This document shows positions 1 to 9,734 of a stretch of DNA of 64,000 nucleotides, in pieces. Both the position numbers and the translations under genes were made by a program. The notes below the pieces were generated by a model. It saw only the letters and a list, made by a program, of their open reading frames with translations. It searched no databases and was not told the DNA's origin. This stretch comes from Sphingopyxis sp. MWB1 (GTDB lineage: Bacteria > Pseudomonadota > Alphaproteobacteria > Sphingomonadales > Sphingomonadaceae). The stretch spans positions 27,006 to 91,005 of the forward strand of contig NZ_JQFJ01000004.1 of the NCBI RefSeq assembly GCF_000763945.1. Direction: 5' to 3'. Position 1 is the first letter of the stretch. Every line of letters begins with the position of its first letter.

Positions 1-1
1 C

Positions 2-1084
2 GATCCCTATTTTTCCGGCAGCAAAATCAGCTGGGCGCTTCAAAACTGGCCGCAGCTTGCCGAAGCCGGGTCGCGGCTCGCGGTGGGGACGATCGAATCC
101 TATCTCGTCTATCGGCTGACTGGCGGTGTCCATGTCAGCGATGCCACCAATGCCTCGCGCACGATGCTGATGGACATTGACGGCAAGGGAGGCTGGGACC
201 CGGCCTTGTGCGAGCTTCTCGGCGTTCCGCAAAGCCTCCTGCCCGAAATCGTCGCATGCACCGCACAGGTCGGCAAGACCGATCCCGCACTGTTTGGCCG
301 CGCCATTCCCATTTGCGGCATGGCGGGCGATCAGCAAGCGGCGACCATCGGGCAGGGTTGCCTGACACCGGGCGATACCAAAGCCACCTTCGGCACGGGA
401 GCCTTCATTCTCACCGCCAGCGGAACCAAAAGGCCCCGCTCGACTAATCGCTTGCTCGCTACGGTGCTTGTACAGGAAGAGCAGGAGCGCAGCTATGCGC
501 TCGAAGGGTCGATCTTTGTCGCGGGCAGCCTCATCAAATGGCTGCGCGACGGATTGGGGCTCTTGTCCAGCGCGGGGGAAAGCGAGGCTTTGGCCCGTTC
601 CCTGAACGACAATGGCGGCGTTTATCTCGTGCCCGCCCTCACCGGCCTTGGCGCGCCCCACTGGCGCCCTGACGCGCTGGCATCGATCACCGGCCTCAGC
701 TTTGCGAGCAACAAAGCGCATGTCGCGCGCGCGGCATTGGAAGCGCAAAGTTATCAGGTGCACGACCTTATGACGGCCTTTGCCGCCGATGGCGTCAAAT
801 GGGGTGGGGTGCGCATCGACGGCGGGATGGCCGCCAATGACTGGATGGCGCAGGATCTGGCCGACATGCTGGACCTTACCGTCGAACGCCCCAATTTTAT
901 CGAAACCACGGCCTTGGGCGCTGCCATGCTGGCAGCGACCGGGGCCGGGCTTTATCCCCGCCTCCGCGACGCTAGCGAGGCGATGCAGGGGCGCACCACC
1001 CGCTTCACCCCCGCAATGGACGCCGACATACGCAAAACGCGCCTTGCCGGGTGGCAAAGCGCGCTTGCGAAGATATTGGAATAA
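2..1084 (+). CDS. glpK: Glycerol kinase, 5' end outside the window
   Basis: C-terminal about 360 residues of an FGGY-family carbohydrate kinase. The open frame runs in from the left edge and begins with DPYFSGSKISWAL, the segment found around residue 135 of glycerol kinases, so roughly the first quarter is missing. Further family signatures are the nucleotide-site segment with FGTGAFIL and the C-terminal ATPase motif RIDGGMAANDWMAQ followed by ETTALGAAMLA. The enzyme phosphorylates glycerol to sn-glycerol-3-phosphate with ATP in the cytosol. The GTG near position 83 is internal and is not the start. A hairpin just after the stop probably ends transcription. Another FGGY sugar kinase is possible but less likely given the DPYFSG segment. 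Confidence 0.9.
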   Translation, partial: DPYFSGSKISWALQNWPQLAEAGSRLAVGTIESYLVYRLTGGVHVSDATNASRTMLMDIDGKGGWDPALCELLGVPQSLLPEIVACTAQVGKTDPALFGRAIPICGMAGDQQAATIGQGCLTPGDTKATFGTGAFILTASGTKRPRSTNRLLATVLVQEEQERSYALEGSIFVAGSLIKWLRDGLGLLSSAGESEALARSLNDNGGVYLVPALTGLGAPHWRPDALASITGLSFASNKAHVARAALEAQSYQVHDLMTAFAADGVKWGGVRIDGGMAANDWMAQDLADMLDLTVERPNFIETTALGAAMLAATGAGLYPRLRDASEAMQGRTTRFTPAMDADIRKTRLAGWQSALAKILE

Positions 1085-1087
1085 CCA

Positions 1088-1118
1088 TCGCCCCCCAAGA
1101 CGGGGGCGACAGTCTTTT
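1088..1118 (+). terminator. Terminator after glycerol kinase
   Basis: An 8-bp perfect GC stem (1088-1095 with 1102-1109, TCGCCCCC/GGGGGCGA) with a 6-base loop, followed by a T-rich run (CAGTCTTTT), begins 3 bases after the kinase stop. On the other strand it also lies just beyond the end of rpmE, so it may serve both genes, but the T-run favours the plus strand. Confidence 0.7.
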
Positions 1119-1344
1119 AGCGCTTGAGCGTAAGGCCGCCGAAGCGCTTGTTGAACTTTGCGACCTGACCGCCCGCATCAAGCATACGGCCCTGCCCACC
1201 GGTCCACGCCGGGTGAGCCGTGGGGTCGATTTCCAGGGTCATCACATCACCTTCGCTGCCCCAGGTGGAGCGCGTCTGATATTCGGTGCCGTCGGTCATT
1301 TTGACGGTGATCATGTGATAATCGGGGTGAATGCCTTTTTTCAT
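1117..1344 (-). CDS. rpmE: 50S ribosomal protein L31
   Basis: 75-residue protein starting [10 protein letters not shown], the L31 signature, with the usual basic C-terminus ([12 protein letters not shown]). It is a component of the large ribosomal subunit at the intersubunit bridge. There are no cysteines at all, so this is the zinc-independent (C-minus) form. The length is normal for the family. It is read in the same direction as fabZ, about 160 bases upstream of it, but separately from the main cluster. The ATG is preceded by an AGGAGC-like ribosome site on the minus strand (GGAGCTTTAAGAA). Confidence 0.95.
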   Translation of the reverse strand: MKKGIHPDYHMITVKMTDGTEYQTRSTWGSEGDVMTLEIDPTAHPAWTGGQGRMLDAGGQVAKFNKRFGGLTLKR

Positions 1345-1507
1345 TTCTTAAAGCTCCTGTGCCGCTGGTTTCCGACCAGCCGCGTGAGTCTGTGCGTCCC
1401 CGCAATGGGACCCGCGAAGCGGCGTCCCCTAATGGCGAAACGGGCAAATTGCAACAGCTACCCGCATTTCTGAAAGTCCGGGCGCGGGAAAGCCAGTGGA
1501 GGCCCGA

Positions 1508-1987
1508 TCAGTCGGCGGGCGGGTCCGCGATCATGGCCGTGAACTGGCATTCGGTTGCCAATTGGTCGCCCAGCATGGCCCGACCTTCAAATTTGCAGAT
1601 ATTCCGCTTCGCCTGAAGGATGGTGACATGAAGGTCGAGCAAATGGCCGGGCTCCACGGGCTTGCGGAACTTCACTCCGTCAATACCCATGAAATAGACC
1701 AGCTTTCCGCTCCCCGCGAGCCCCAGCGATTCGATCGCGAGAACGCCGCCCGCCTGCGCGAGCGCCTCCACGATCAAAACGCCCGGCATGATCGGCCGGC
1801 CGGGGAAATGCCCTTGGAAAAAGGGCTCGTTCATCGTTACCGCTTTGACCGCGTGGATCGATGTATCTTTCACCATCGATTCCACCCGATCGACGAGCAG
1901 CATCGGATAACGATGCGGAAGAAGCGACAAGACACGGCGAATATCCGCCGGACCCATCGCTTCGCCCTCTTGCGCCCCGTCCGTCAT
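1508..1987 (-). CDS. fabZ: 3-hydroxyacyl-ACP dehydratase FabZ
   Basis: 159-residue hot-dog-fold dehydratase that removes water from (3R)-hydroxyacyl-ACP in type II fatty acid synthesis. Family landmarks are [13 protein letters not shown] near residues 22-34, the catalytic histidine at H60 in [12 protein letters not shown], and the catalytic glutamate at E74 in VEALAQ. It follows skp on the minus strand with a 2-base gap. In most Gram-negative bacteria lpxD sits between skp and fabZ and lpxA follows fabZ; neither is present here. The product therefore most likely serves general fatty acid (and sphingolipid acyl) synthesis, not lipid A. Confidence 0.95.
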   Translation of the reverse strand: MTDGAQEGEAMGPADIRRVLSLLPHRYPMLLVDRVESMVKDTSIHAVKAVTMNEPFFQGHFPGRPIMPGVLIVEALAQAGGVLAIESLGLAGSGKLVYFMGIDGVKFRKPVEPGHLLDLHVTILQAKRNICKFEGRAMLGDQLATECQFTAMIADPPAD

Positions 1988-1989
1988 GA

Positions 1990-2664
1990 TTAGCGCGAAG
2001 TCGGCTGCGTACCGGTCTGGGCGCCGCCCTGCGCCGCGCGCGCCGCATTGATCAGTTGCTGGTTGCGTTCCTGGACCAGCTGGCCGGGCTGATAGCCTGC
2101 GGGAACAGCGATCGACACATTGGGCAGGATCCGGTTGAGTTCAGCAACCACCGCATCGGTGATATCGACATTATTTTCGCGCGCCAGAACCGCATCGGGA
2201 TTGAGCAGCAGATCGACCTTGCGCGCCGTCATTGCGGCCTTGATCGCTTCGTTCATGCGAACGCTGATCTGGTCCTCGACATAAGCGACAGCGAGTTCGA
2301 CCGGCGCACCAATCTGGCCGAGTTCGTTCGCGGCCGCCTGACGCTTGTCCTGCACAGCCTTCGCAGCCGCTTGAAGGGCGGCCTGATTTTGCGGGCTTTT
2401 CTTTGCTTCTTCCTGATATTTGGCGATCAGCACGTTGATTTCGGCCTGCAGCGTCTGGCCGCGCGACTGCTGCTGGTCGATCTGCGCCTTATATGTGGTT
2501 TCAATCTGCTGCGACGCCGTGGTGAAAGCATTGGAACGTGCAGCCGCCGCGCGAACGTCAGCAACCGCGACGCTCTTCGCCTGAGCAATGGCGGGCGCGG
2601 ACAGGATGGGCGAAACGGTCAGCGTGGCAATGGCCATCGCCGACGCGGCAAGAAGTTTTTTCAT
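1990..2664 (-). CDS. skp: Periplasmic chaperone Skp/OmpH
   Basis: 224 residues with a cleavable signal peptide (about 1-28, [15 protein letters not shown] then APAIAQA) followed by a long alanine/glutamine-rich helical region (residues 55-140) typical of the Skp tentacles. Skp binds unfolded outer-membrane proteins in the periplasm and hands them to the BAM machine. The start ATG overlaps the bamA stop by one base (TGATG), indicating translational coupling. The C-terminal 25 residues are a low-complexity Gln/Gly/Thr tail. Assignment rests on signal peptide, helical composition, size and position between bamA and fabZ. Confidence 0.92.
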   Translation of the reverse strand: MKKLLAASAMAIATLTVSPILSAPAIAQAKSVAVADVRAAAARSNAFTTASQQIETTYKAQIDQQQSRGQTLQAEINVLIAKYQEEAKKSPQNQAALQAAAKAVQDKRQAAANELGQIGAPVELAVAYVEDQISVRMNEAIKAAMTARKVDLLLNPDAVLARENNVDITDAVVAELNRILPNVSIAVPAGYQPGQLVQERNQQLINAARAAQGGAQTGTQPTSR

Positions 2665-5336
2665 CAGAATTGAGTTCCTACGTTGAATGAGAAGCGTTTG
2701 GTATCATCACCCTCTTCTTTGCGGAGGGCGTAAGCGAAGTCGATCCGGAAGGGACCGAAGGGGGAGTTCCAGTTAACCCCGGCGCCAATTGCGACACGCG
2801 GCAACCATGTATCACCATAAAAGCGCTCTTCAAAGGGCGACATGTTCGACGTCGTCCCCGTGGGGCAGACATTATAGGCCCCGGTTGGCACACCATCGAC
2901 CACCGTCTGTTCGCCAAAGCTGATATCGCCGGTTGCCGAGTTACGGCAGAGATTTTTAGTCAGTCCATCGGTGGGATCGCGGAAATTCTCCAGCGTGGTC
3001 AGCTCAGGCTTGCGCACAGAGAAAACCGACCCGACATCGACAAAAACCGATGGCCGCAGCCCCAGCTCCTTCGCGCCCGAACCCAGCGGAATGTCAATTT
3101 CAAACCGGCCGCGATAATAAGCCCGGCCACCGAGCGCATCGTCAATCCGCCGCCCGTCATTGGTGAGATCGAGCACCGGATTGGCAGGATCGGTGACATC
3201 GACATTGCTGTAGCGAACGACACGCGGACCAATGCCGCGAATGTCAAAGCCGCGCATCTGCGGCTCACCGAGTTGGAAACGATCAATCAAGCGAATCTTG
3301 TCGCTAGTCGGCGTCGGGGCTTCACCAAGCGGGTGAATATATCCACCTTCTGCTGAAATATTGAGGATGAAGTTGCTGCCGAGATTGAAGTGCTTGCTTC
3401 CGGTAGCACGGGTGCGAACATATTTGACGCTGCCACCAAGGCCCGCGAAGTCCTGGCTCAAGGACAGGGCCTGCCCGCGCGTCGGACGAATGCGATTGTC
3501 GCGGTCGTCATAGGCGAGCGTAAAGCCGAGCAAGGAGGTCGTCCGCTTGCCGATCGCATCGCACAAATAGCGTCCGGCAACGAGCGGGTCGCACTCGCCG
3601 TCGAAATAATAAAGACCGCGATCGAGCGTCACATCATCAAAGTTCAGGCTATAGCGCCCGAACAACGACATGAATTCGGTGAGCGGAACGCCCGTATTGA
3701 CCTGGAAACCCGTTGTCACCTGTTCAAAGGTGGTGCGGCGATCATTATTGATGAAGTTGAAGGAGTTAAGGTCGCGGCGATAGATGCTGCCGCCCAGCGA
3801 AATGTTGCGATCGAACAAATAAGGCTCGGTAAAGCCGAACTCGACCGATTTCGAATAGCTGGAATAGTTGACCGACGCCTGAAGCTGCTGTCCCAACCCG
3901 CGGAAATTGCGCTGGCGGATCGAGCCCTGCATCAGGAAATTCTCGATCGACGAGAAGCCCGCCGACAGCGACAACTCGCCCGTCGGCTTTTCCTCGACAT
4001 TGGTTTCAAGGACGATGCGATCGGGCGTCGTGCCTTCCTTGCGCTCAATTTCCAGATTTTCCTGGAAGTAACCCAGGCTGTTCAGCCGGTTCTCGGTACG
4101 CTTCACGCCAAAGCTGTTGAAGGCATCGCCCTCGTTCAAGCGAAATTCGCGGCGCACCACCTTGTCATGGGTCAGCGTGTTGCCGTTGACGTCGATCCGC
4201 TCGACATAGGTGCGCGGGCTTTCGCTAACGTTGAAGGTAATCGCCATCGTGCGATTTTCCGGGTCGCGGCGAAACTCGGGATTGATATCGGCAAAAGCAT
4301 AGCCGAACAGGCCAGCGGTTTCGCTGAGGCTTTCAACCGTATCCTCGACCAGTTTCGCATCATACCAGTCGCCGCTTTTCATGGGCAGCAGGGGCTTCAG
4401 CGTTTCGGCGCGGAAGTCGCGAATCTGGCTCTCGACCTCTACGTCACTGAATTTATAGCGTTCGCCTTCCTCCACCACATAGGTGATGATGAAATCCTGC
4501 TTGTTGCTCGTCAGCTCGGCCACCGCCGAAATGACGCGGAAATCGGCATAGCCATTTTGCAGATAGAAAAGACGCAGCTTTTGCTGGTCATAAGCCAGAC
4601 GGTCGGGGTCATAGCTGGTGTTCGAAGACAGGATCGTAAGAAGCCCCGTCTCCTTCGTCGCCATCTCGTCCTTCAAGTCACCGTCGCTGAACTTCTCATT
4701 GCCGATGATGTTGATCTGGCGAACCTTCGACTTCGGCCCTTCGCTGATTTCGAAAACAACATCGACGCGGTTCTGGTCGAGCTGCACCATTTTCGGCTCG
4801 ACGGTCGCCGCAAAGCGGCCCTGCCGCTTGTAAAGCTCGATAATGCGGGCAACGTCGGCGCGGACTTTGGAGCGCGTATAGATTTGGCGCGGCGCCATCT
4901 TGATCTCGGGGCGAATCTTGTCCTCTTTCAGCCGCTTGTTGCCCTCGAGGATGACGCGGTTGATCACCGGATTTTCGGTGACCTGAATGGTCAGCGCCCC
5001 ATCATTGTCGGTGATCTGATAATCCTGGAACAATTCGGTGGCTGCAAGGTCCTTGAGCGCCTGATCGAGCGTCGCGCGATCATAAGGCTGCCCCACGCGC
5101 AGGCGCAGGTAGGAAAGGATGGTCTGCGCCTCAAGCCGCTGATTGCCGCTAACGGTGATCGACTTGACCGTCGAGGCTGCGGGTGCAGCCTCCGGCGTTG
5201 GCACCGGGACGGTCGACGGGGTGGCGGCTTGCTGCGCCAAGGCCGAGGCTGTCGGCCAGCCGAGCATCGTTCCTGCCAAAAGGAGTGCCGACAGCTGCGT
5301 CCGCGTCGAAAATTTCTGTGAAGCCACGCTGTTCAT
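2664..5336 (-). CDS. bamA: Outer membrane protein assembly factor BamA
   Basis: 890 residues from the chosen ATG at 5336; upstream in-frame codons are GC-rich spacer, and the next start gives a proper signal peptide (ASALAQQ cleavage region near residue 35). The N-terminal half holds POTRA repeats, beginning with the segment KSITVSGNQRLEAQTILSYL and recurring as VILEGNKRLKEDKIRPEIKM and INIIGNEKFSDGDLKDEM. The C-terminal half is the 16-strand Omp85 barrel, which ends in phenylalanine (NVGTQF) as outer-membrane proteins do. BamA folds and inserts beta-barrel proteins. Its place between rseP and skp is the classical envelope-biogenesis order. Confidence 0.97.
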   Translation of the reverse strand: MNSVASQKFSTRTQLSALLLAGTMLGWPTASALAQQAATPSTVPVPTPEAAPAASTVKSITVSGNQRLEAQTILSYLRLRVGQPYDRATLDQALKDLAATELFQDYQITDNDGALTIQVTENPVINRVILEGNKRLKEDKIRPEIKMAPRQIYTRSKVRADVARIIELYKRQGRFAATVEPKMVQLDQNRVDVVFEISEGPKSKVRQINIIGNEKFSDGDLKDEMATKETGLLTILSSNTSYDPDRLAYDQQKLRLFYLQNGYADFRVISAVAELTSNKQDFIITYVVEEGERYKFSDVEVESQIRDFRAETLKPLLPMKSGDWYDAKLVEDTVESLSETAGLFGYAFADINPEFRRDPENRTMAITFNVSESPRTYVERIDVNGNTLTHDKVVRREFRLNEGDAFNSFGVKRTENRLNSLGYFQENLEIERKEGTTPDRIVLETNVEEKPTGELSLSAGFSSIENFLMQGSIRQRNFRGLGQQLQASVNYSSYSKSVEFGFTEPYLFDRNISLGGSIYRRDLNSFNFINNDRRTTFEQVTTGFQVNTGVPLTEFMSLFGRYSLNFDDVTLDRGLYYFDGECDPLVAGRYLCDAIGKRTTSLLGFTLAYDDRDNRIRPTRGQALSLSQDFAGLGGSVKYVRTRATGSKHFNLGSNFILNISAEGGYIHPLGEAPTPTSDKIRLIDRFQLGEPQMRGFDIRGIGPRVVRYSNVDVTDPANPVLDLTNDGRRIDDALGGRAYYRGRFEIDIPLGSGAKELGLRPSVFVDVGSVFSVRKPELTTLENFRDPTDGLTKNLCRNSATGDISFGEQTVVDGVPTGAYNVCPTGTTSNMSPFEERFYGDTWLPRVAIGAGVNWNSPFGPFRIDFAYALRKEEGDDTKRFSFNVGTQF

Positions 5337-5406
5337 CCCGCAAAATAATTCAAAAGCGACGAACCCGCCTGATGGCGGGCCGGCGCCACTCCCTGCCCCA
5401 GTCCGT

Positions 5407-6546
5407 CTATCCAATCAAGCGCGCGATCCGATCCCACAGACCGAATGAGGCCAAATCGTTGAAAGTCACGACCAGCATGAGCGTGACCACGACCACGAAA
5501 CCAAAACGAAAAGCCCATTCCTGTGCCTGAGGGGGCGCAGGCCGCCGCCGGATCGCTTCATAGGCGTAAAAGAGCAGATGTCCGCCATCAAGCATGGGCA
5601 ATGGCAAGAGGTTTATGAACCCCAGATTGATGGAAATCAGCGCCGCGAGGAAGATCAGCGACGCCGCTCCCAGGCTTGCCGCTTCGCCCGACACCTTGGC
5701 GATCTTTACCGGCCCGCTCAGATCTTTGACCGAACGATTGCCGGTAAGCAATTGACCCAGAACCTCAAAAGTCTGACGAATTATCTGCCACGTCTGGCGC
5801 ATCGCGATGACGGGCGCCTCCAGCAACGACGCGCGCTCAAATTCCACCGCGCCCGCCTGAATACCGATCACGCCGCGCTCGAATTTATTGCCGAATTGAT
5901 CGGCATCGCTCACCAGCTTCGGCGTTAAGCGCAGCGTCTCCGTCGCGCCGCCCCGCTCGATCCTGACCTCCATCGATTCGCCGGGACGATGCGCAACCGC
6001 CATGGGAATATCGGTGAAGACTTTCATCTCGCGCCCATCGACCGCGACAATCCGGTCGCCGGGGCGAATCCCCGCCGCTTCGGCTGCCGACCCCTCCATC
6101 ACCGCGCCCGCAACCGGCGGCGTGGTCGGCGTGCCGCTGATCCAGGCAAAGCCGGCAAGGATCAGGATGGCGAACAGAAAATTGGTGATCGGCCCCGCCG
6201 CGACAATGGCCGCGCGCTTCCACACCGGCTGGGCCGGGAAGCTATGCGCCCGTTCGGCGGCAGGCTGGTCGCGCCACCCCGCGTCAGGCTGGCTGACGGC
6301 GTCGCGATCGCCAGCGAACTGGACATAGCCGCCGAGCGGCAACCAGCCGATCTTCCACTCCGTACCGCGCTTGTCGGTCCAGCCGAGAATGCGCCGTCCA
6401 AAGCCGATGGAAAAAGTGTCCGCCTTCACCCCGCACCAGCGCCCGACGATATAATGGCCATATTCATGGACAAAGACAAGCGGGCCGAGAACCAGCAGAA
6501 AGGCGAGGATAGTCAGGCCAAGGCCGGGCGCTTCAAGCATGTTCAT
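5407..6546 (-). CDS. rseP: Site-2 zinc metalloprotease RseP
   Basis: 379-residue inner-membrane intramembrane protease. The first membrane helix carries HEYGH (residues 27-31, the HExxH zinc site), a PDZ domain lies in the middle (GIRPGDRIVAVDGRE), and a later helix has the second active-site motif LPMLDGGH. RseP cleaves anti-sigma factors and remnant signal peptides. The start ATG at 6546 overlaps the 3' end of dxr and has a GTGGA ribosome site 5 bases upstream; ATG 6540 is an alternative. It lies immediately upstream of bamA with a 70-base gap. Confidence 0.95.
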   Translation of the reverse strand: MNMLEAPGLGLTILAFLLVLGPLVFVHEYGHYIVGRWCGVKADTFSIGFGRRILGWTDKRGTEWKIGWLPLGGYVQFAGDRDAVSQPDAGWRDQPAAERAHSFPAQPVWKRAAIVAAGPITNFLFAILILAGFAWISGTPTTPPVAGAVMEGSAAEAAGIRPGDRIVAVDGREMKVFTDIPMAVAHRPGESMEVRIERGGATETLRLTPKLVSDADQFGNKFERGVIGIQAGAVEFERASLLEAPVIAMRQTWQIIRQTFEVLGQLLTGNRSVKDLSGPVKIAKVSGEAASLGAASLIFLAALISINLGFINLLPLPMLDGGHLLFYAYEAIRRRPAPPQAQEWAFRFGFVVVVTLMLVVTFNDLASFGLWDRIARLIG

Positions 6547-7696
6547 ATTGGTCCACAAATTGCTGCGCGGCGGCGCGCGATGCGGCGTCAACGCTGAATA
6601 TGTCCTGAAGCGTCTGCGGCACAGCAGGCACTTCGGCGTCCATTACCCGCTTTACCAGATCGACAATCGCCGGAAAAGCGATGCGCCCTTTCAGAAAAGC
6701 CGCCACCGCCACTTCATTTGCGGCATTGAGTTGCGCGGGCCGCGCTCCCCCTTCGGCCACCGCCGCACGGCAAAGCGCGGTAGCCGGAAAACGCGCCTCG
6801 TCGGGCGCGGCAAAATCCAGCCGCCCGATTTGTGCCAGGTCAAGCGGCATGCAGGGCGTCGCCATACGCTCGGGCCAGGCGAGCGCGCTGGCGATGGGAA
6901 TCCGCATGTCAGGGGAACCAAGCTGCGCCAGGGTCGAACAATCGACATATTCGACCAGGCTGTGGATCACCGATTGCGGATGCACCAATATTTCCAGCCG
7001 GTCGAGGCCGACGGGGAACAGGTGATGCGCCTCGATCAGTTCGAGCCCCTTGTTCATCATCGTGGCCGAATCGACGCTGATCTTTGCGCCCATCGACCAA
7101 TTGGGATGCGCCACCGCCTGCGCCGGGGTCACCCGCGCCATCTCCTCGGCACTCATCGTGCGAAAGGGGCCGCCGCTCGCTGTCAGGATGATGCGCCGCA
7201 CCTGGTCAATCCGTCCGCCGGCAAGGCATTGGAAAATGGCATTATGCTCGCTGTCCACCGGCAGGATGGTCGCGCCCGACAGGCGCGCCGCAGCCATCAT
7301 CAGGGCGCCCGCCGAAACCAGCGCTTCCTTGTTCGCCAGCGCGACATCATAGCCCGCGGCAAGCGCCGCCATGGTTGGCGCCAGTCCAGCGGTGCCAACA
7401 ATGGCGGCCATCACCAGATCGGTGGGCCGTTCCGCCGCTGCAACCAGCGCATCGCTTCCGGCCGCGGCCTCGATCCCCGTTCCGGCGAGCGCTTCTTTCA
7501 GGGCATCATAATGGCGCGGATCGGCAATCACCGCCACGTCAGGGCGAAATTCGCGCGCGAGCCGGGCCAGCTCCGCGACATCGCTATGCGCGGTCAACAC
7601 CGTTACGCGCCAGGCGCCGGGATCGCGCCGGACGAGGTCCAGCGTGGATTGGCCGACCGATCCGGTCGCCCCGAACAGCGACAGGCGGCGCGTCAT
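6533..7696 (-). CDS. dxr: 1-deoxy-D-xylulose 5-phosphate reductoisomerase
   Basis: 387 residues beginning MTRRLSLFGATGSVGQSTLDLV, the NADPH-binding start of DXR. The catalytic and metal region is seen in LPVDSEHNAIFQCL, and the substrate loop in HPNWSMGAKISVDSATMMNKGLELIEA. The enzyme makes 2-C-methyl-D-erythritol 4-phosphate, the first committed step of the MEP isoprenoid pathway. This fits with uppS two genes upstream, which consumes isoprenoid precursors. The ATG at 7696 lies one base beyond the cdsA stop; the longer open frame upstream is inside cdsA and was not used. Confidence 0.97.
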   Translation of the reverse strand: MTRRLSLFGATGSVGQSTLDLVRRDPGAWRVTVLTAHSDVAELARLAREFRPDVAVIADPRHYDALKEALAGTGIEAAAGSDALVAAAERPTDLVMAAIVGTAGLAPTMAALAAGYDVALANKEALVSAGALMMAAARLSGATILPVDSEHNAIFQCLAGGRIDQVRRIILTASGGPFRTMSAEEMARVTPAQAVAHPNWSMGAKISVDSATMMNKGLELIEAHHLFPVGLDRLEILVHPQSVIHSLVEYVDCSTLAQLGSPDMRIPIASALAWPERMATPCMPLDLAQIGRLDFAAPDEARFPATALCRAAVAEGGARPAQLNAANEVAVAAFLKGRIAFPAIVDLVKRVMDAEVPAVPQTLQDIFSVDAASRAAAQQFVDQYEHA

Positions 7697-7697
7697 C

Positions 7698-8375
7698 TCA
7701 GCCCACCGCCCGGACGGCAATATGGCCCGTCAAGGCGAGCAGCCCAAAGATCCACGCGACCGGCAGCAAGCCATCCAGCCGGTCGAACACCCCGCCATGA
7801 CCGGGAATGAGATGGCCCGAATCCTTGACGCCTGCGCGCCGCTTCATCCAGCTTTGGGCCAGATCGCCCAATTGCGCGACCAGTCCGGCGAACAGGCCGA
7901 TCCACAAGGGCACACCCTGCACCCCCGCCCGGTCGCCGATGGTCGCGCTGGCGATCAGCGCAGCGACCATGCCGCCGATCAGCCCCGACCAGGTTTTGGA
8001 CGGGCTGATCGAAGGGGCAAGCCGCGTGCCGCCAAAAGCGCGTCCGGCAAAATAGGCGCCGATATCGGTGGCCCAGACCATGCCGAACACCCACAGGGCT
8101 GCTGTCATCCCCAGACGCTCGCGAATATACCAAAGACCCGCCACCGCGCCGACGACCAGCACCGGCCCGAGCAGCATCAGCGCGCCGCGCGCCGCGCCCG
8201 ACAGTGTCATGGCGCGCACGAGCGCAAACCATTCCACCATGACCAGCGCTGCCCCGACGAGCAGCAACAAGGCGAAGGCGAGCCCGCCGAACCAGAGTGC
8301 AACGCCCGCGATGGCAAAAAGGACAAGAGCCGATCCCGCCCGCACCAGAAGATCCGATTTCCGCGCCGCTGCCAT
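7698..8375 (-). CDS. cdsA: Phosphatidate cytidylyltransferase
   Basis: 225-residue polytopic inner-membrane enzyme that makes CDP-diacylglycerol from phosphatidate and CTP, the precursor of all phospholipids. Several hydrophobic helices are followed by the CDS signature near the C-terminus: SPSKTWSGLIGG and then KDSGHLIPGHGGVFDRLDG. The start at 8375 (MAAARKSDL) is one base from the uppS stop. The product feeds pssA and psd at 13024-14531 in this window. Confidence 0.95.
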   Translation of the reverse strand: MAAARKSDLLVRAGSALVLFAIAGVALWFGGLAFALLLLVGAALVMVEWFALVRAMTLSGAARGALMLLGPVLVVGAVAGLWYIRERLGMTAALWVFGMVWATDIGAYFAGRAFGGTRLAPSISPSKTWSGLIGGMVAALIASATIGDRAGVQGVPLWIGLFAGLVAQLGDLAQSWMKRRAGVKDSGHLIPGHGGVFDRLDGLLPVAWIFGLLALTGHIAVRAVG

Positions 8376-8376
8376 A

Positions 8377-9063
8377 TTATAAGCCTCCGAAACGGCGTTC
8401 ACGCCGCGCAAAATGATCGAGCGCCGCTTTCAAATCAGCGGGTTTGAAATCGGGCCACAGGCAATCGGTAAAATAAAGTTCAGCATAGGCCGACTGCCAC
8501 AAAAGAAAGTTCGACAGACGCACCTCGCCCGACGTGCGGATCAGCAGATCGAGCGGCGGCATATCTGCCGTATCAAGATTGGCTTCAATGGCCTCTGCGC
8601 TGATCTCACCCATGGCCGCCGCCGCGCGCGCCGCGCGCACCAGCTCATCCTGCGCGCCATAGTTGAGCGCCACTGCCAGCGTGGTGCGCTTGTTGCCCGC
8701 GGTCCGCTCCAGCGCCTTGTCGATCAGTTCGACCACATCGGGCGCGAGCGCCCGCCAGTCGCCAATCACCTTGAGCCGCACATCATTGGCGGCAAATTCA
8801 TCAAGGTCGGAAAGGATGAAGCGCTTCATCAGGCCCATCAGGTCGCTGACCTCTTCTTCCGGCCTTTTCCAATTTTCCGAGGAAAAGGCGTAAAGCGTCA
8901 TTGCCTCCAGCCCCATATCCCCCGCAGCGCGGACGATATTGCGCACAGCCTCAACGCCCGCGCGATGACCTGCCACGCGCGGAAGATGGCGCTTCTTCGC
9001 CCAGCGGCCATTGCCATCCATGATGATGGCGACATGGCGCGCGCCGATAGGGGTTTGGGTCAT
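8377..9063 (-). CDS. uppS: Undecaprenyl diphosphate synthase
   Basis: 228-residue cis-prenyltransferase. It starts [24 protein letters not shown], containing the diphosphate-binding MDGNGRWA motif with its catalytic aspartate, and has conserved region V near the end ([19 protein letters not shown]). It condenses isopentenyl diphosphate onto farnesyl diphosphate to make the lipid carrier for cell-wall synthesis. The ATG at 9063 was chosen because homology begins there; an in-frame ATG at 9096 would add 11 unconserved residues. Confidence 0.95.
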   Translation of the reverse strand: MTQTPIGARHVAIIMDGNGRWAKKRHLPRVAGHRAGVEAVRNIVRAAGDMGLEAMTLYAFSSENWKRPEEEVSDLMGLMKRFILSDLDEFAANDVRLKVIGDWRALAPDVVELIDKALERTAGNKRTTLAVALNYGAQDELVRAARAAAAMGEISAEAIEANLDTADMPPLDLLIRTSGEVRLSNFLLWQSAYAELYFTDCLWPDFKPADLKAALDHFARRERRFGGL

Positions 9064-9166
9064 CTTCAATCCGTCATTCGGTCCAGGGCGCGACATTGTC
9101 CTGCATGAACAGCTGGCGCCTTCCCACGACCCCGCCTTGCGCCGCAAAAGCGGAGCCTCATGCGCG

Positions 9167-9721
9167 TCAGCCCAATATTTCCTTTTCCTTGGCGGTAGCG
9201 GCTGCATCAATATCCGCGATCACCGCATCGGTCATTTTCTGAACCTCGGTTTCGGCACGCTTGCGGTCATCTTCGCTGATTTCCTTTTTGGCCTCATCCT
9301 GCTTCAGCGCATCCATGCCATCGCGCCGGACGTTGCGAACCGCCACACGGGCCTTTTCCGCATATTGTCCGGCAAGTTTCGACAATTCCTTGCGGCGTTC
9401 CTGCGTCATTTCCGGAATGGGCAAGCGCAAGAGCTGCCCGTCAACAATCGGATTGAGGCCCAGGCCAGCCGAACGGATCGCCTTGTCCACGGGACCGACA
9501 TTGGATTTGTCCCACACCTGCACGGACAGCATGCGCGGTTCAGGGACGCTCACCGAAGCCACCTGATTGAGCGGCATTTGCGCGCCATAGACCTCAACCG
9601 TAACCGGATCGAGCAGCGCTGAATTGGCGCGTCCTGTGCGCAGCCCCGCCAAGTCCTGCTTAAGCGATTCGAGTGCGCCATTCATGCGGCGCTCAAGGTC
9701 CGCCTTGTCATATTTCGCCAT
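9167..9721 (-). CDS. frr: Ribosome recycling factor
   Basis: 184 residues, the normal RRF length, starting [32 protein letters not shown]. The helical domain I and the [14 protein letters not shown] hinge/loop region are both recognisable. With EF-G it splits post-termination ribosomes. The start at 9721 is preceded by a GAGAGGAAAGACAG ribosome site. The overlap-free 13-base gap to pyrH and the shared strand indicate the usual tsf-pyrH-frr operon. Confidence 0.97.
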   Translation of the reverse strand: MAKYDKADLERRMNGALESLKQDLAGLRTGRANSALLDPVTVEVYGAQMPLNQVASVSVPEPRMLSVQVWDKSNVGPVDKAIRSAGLGLNPIVDGQLLRLPIPEMTQERRKELSKLAGQYAEKARVAVRNVRRDGMDALKQDEAKKEISEDDRKRAETEVQKMTDAVIADIDAAATAKEKEILG

Positions 9722-9734
9722 CTGTCTTTCCTCT

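Noticed and set aside
3390..5321. 643-codon plus-strand open frame opposite bamA
   Set aside because: It mirrors bamA codons in high-GC DNA; the protein has no domain and bamA is certain on the other strand.
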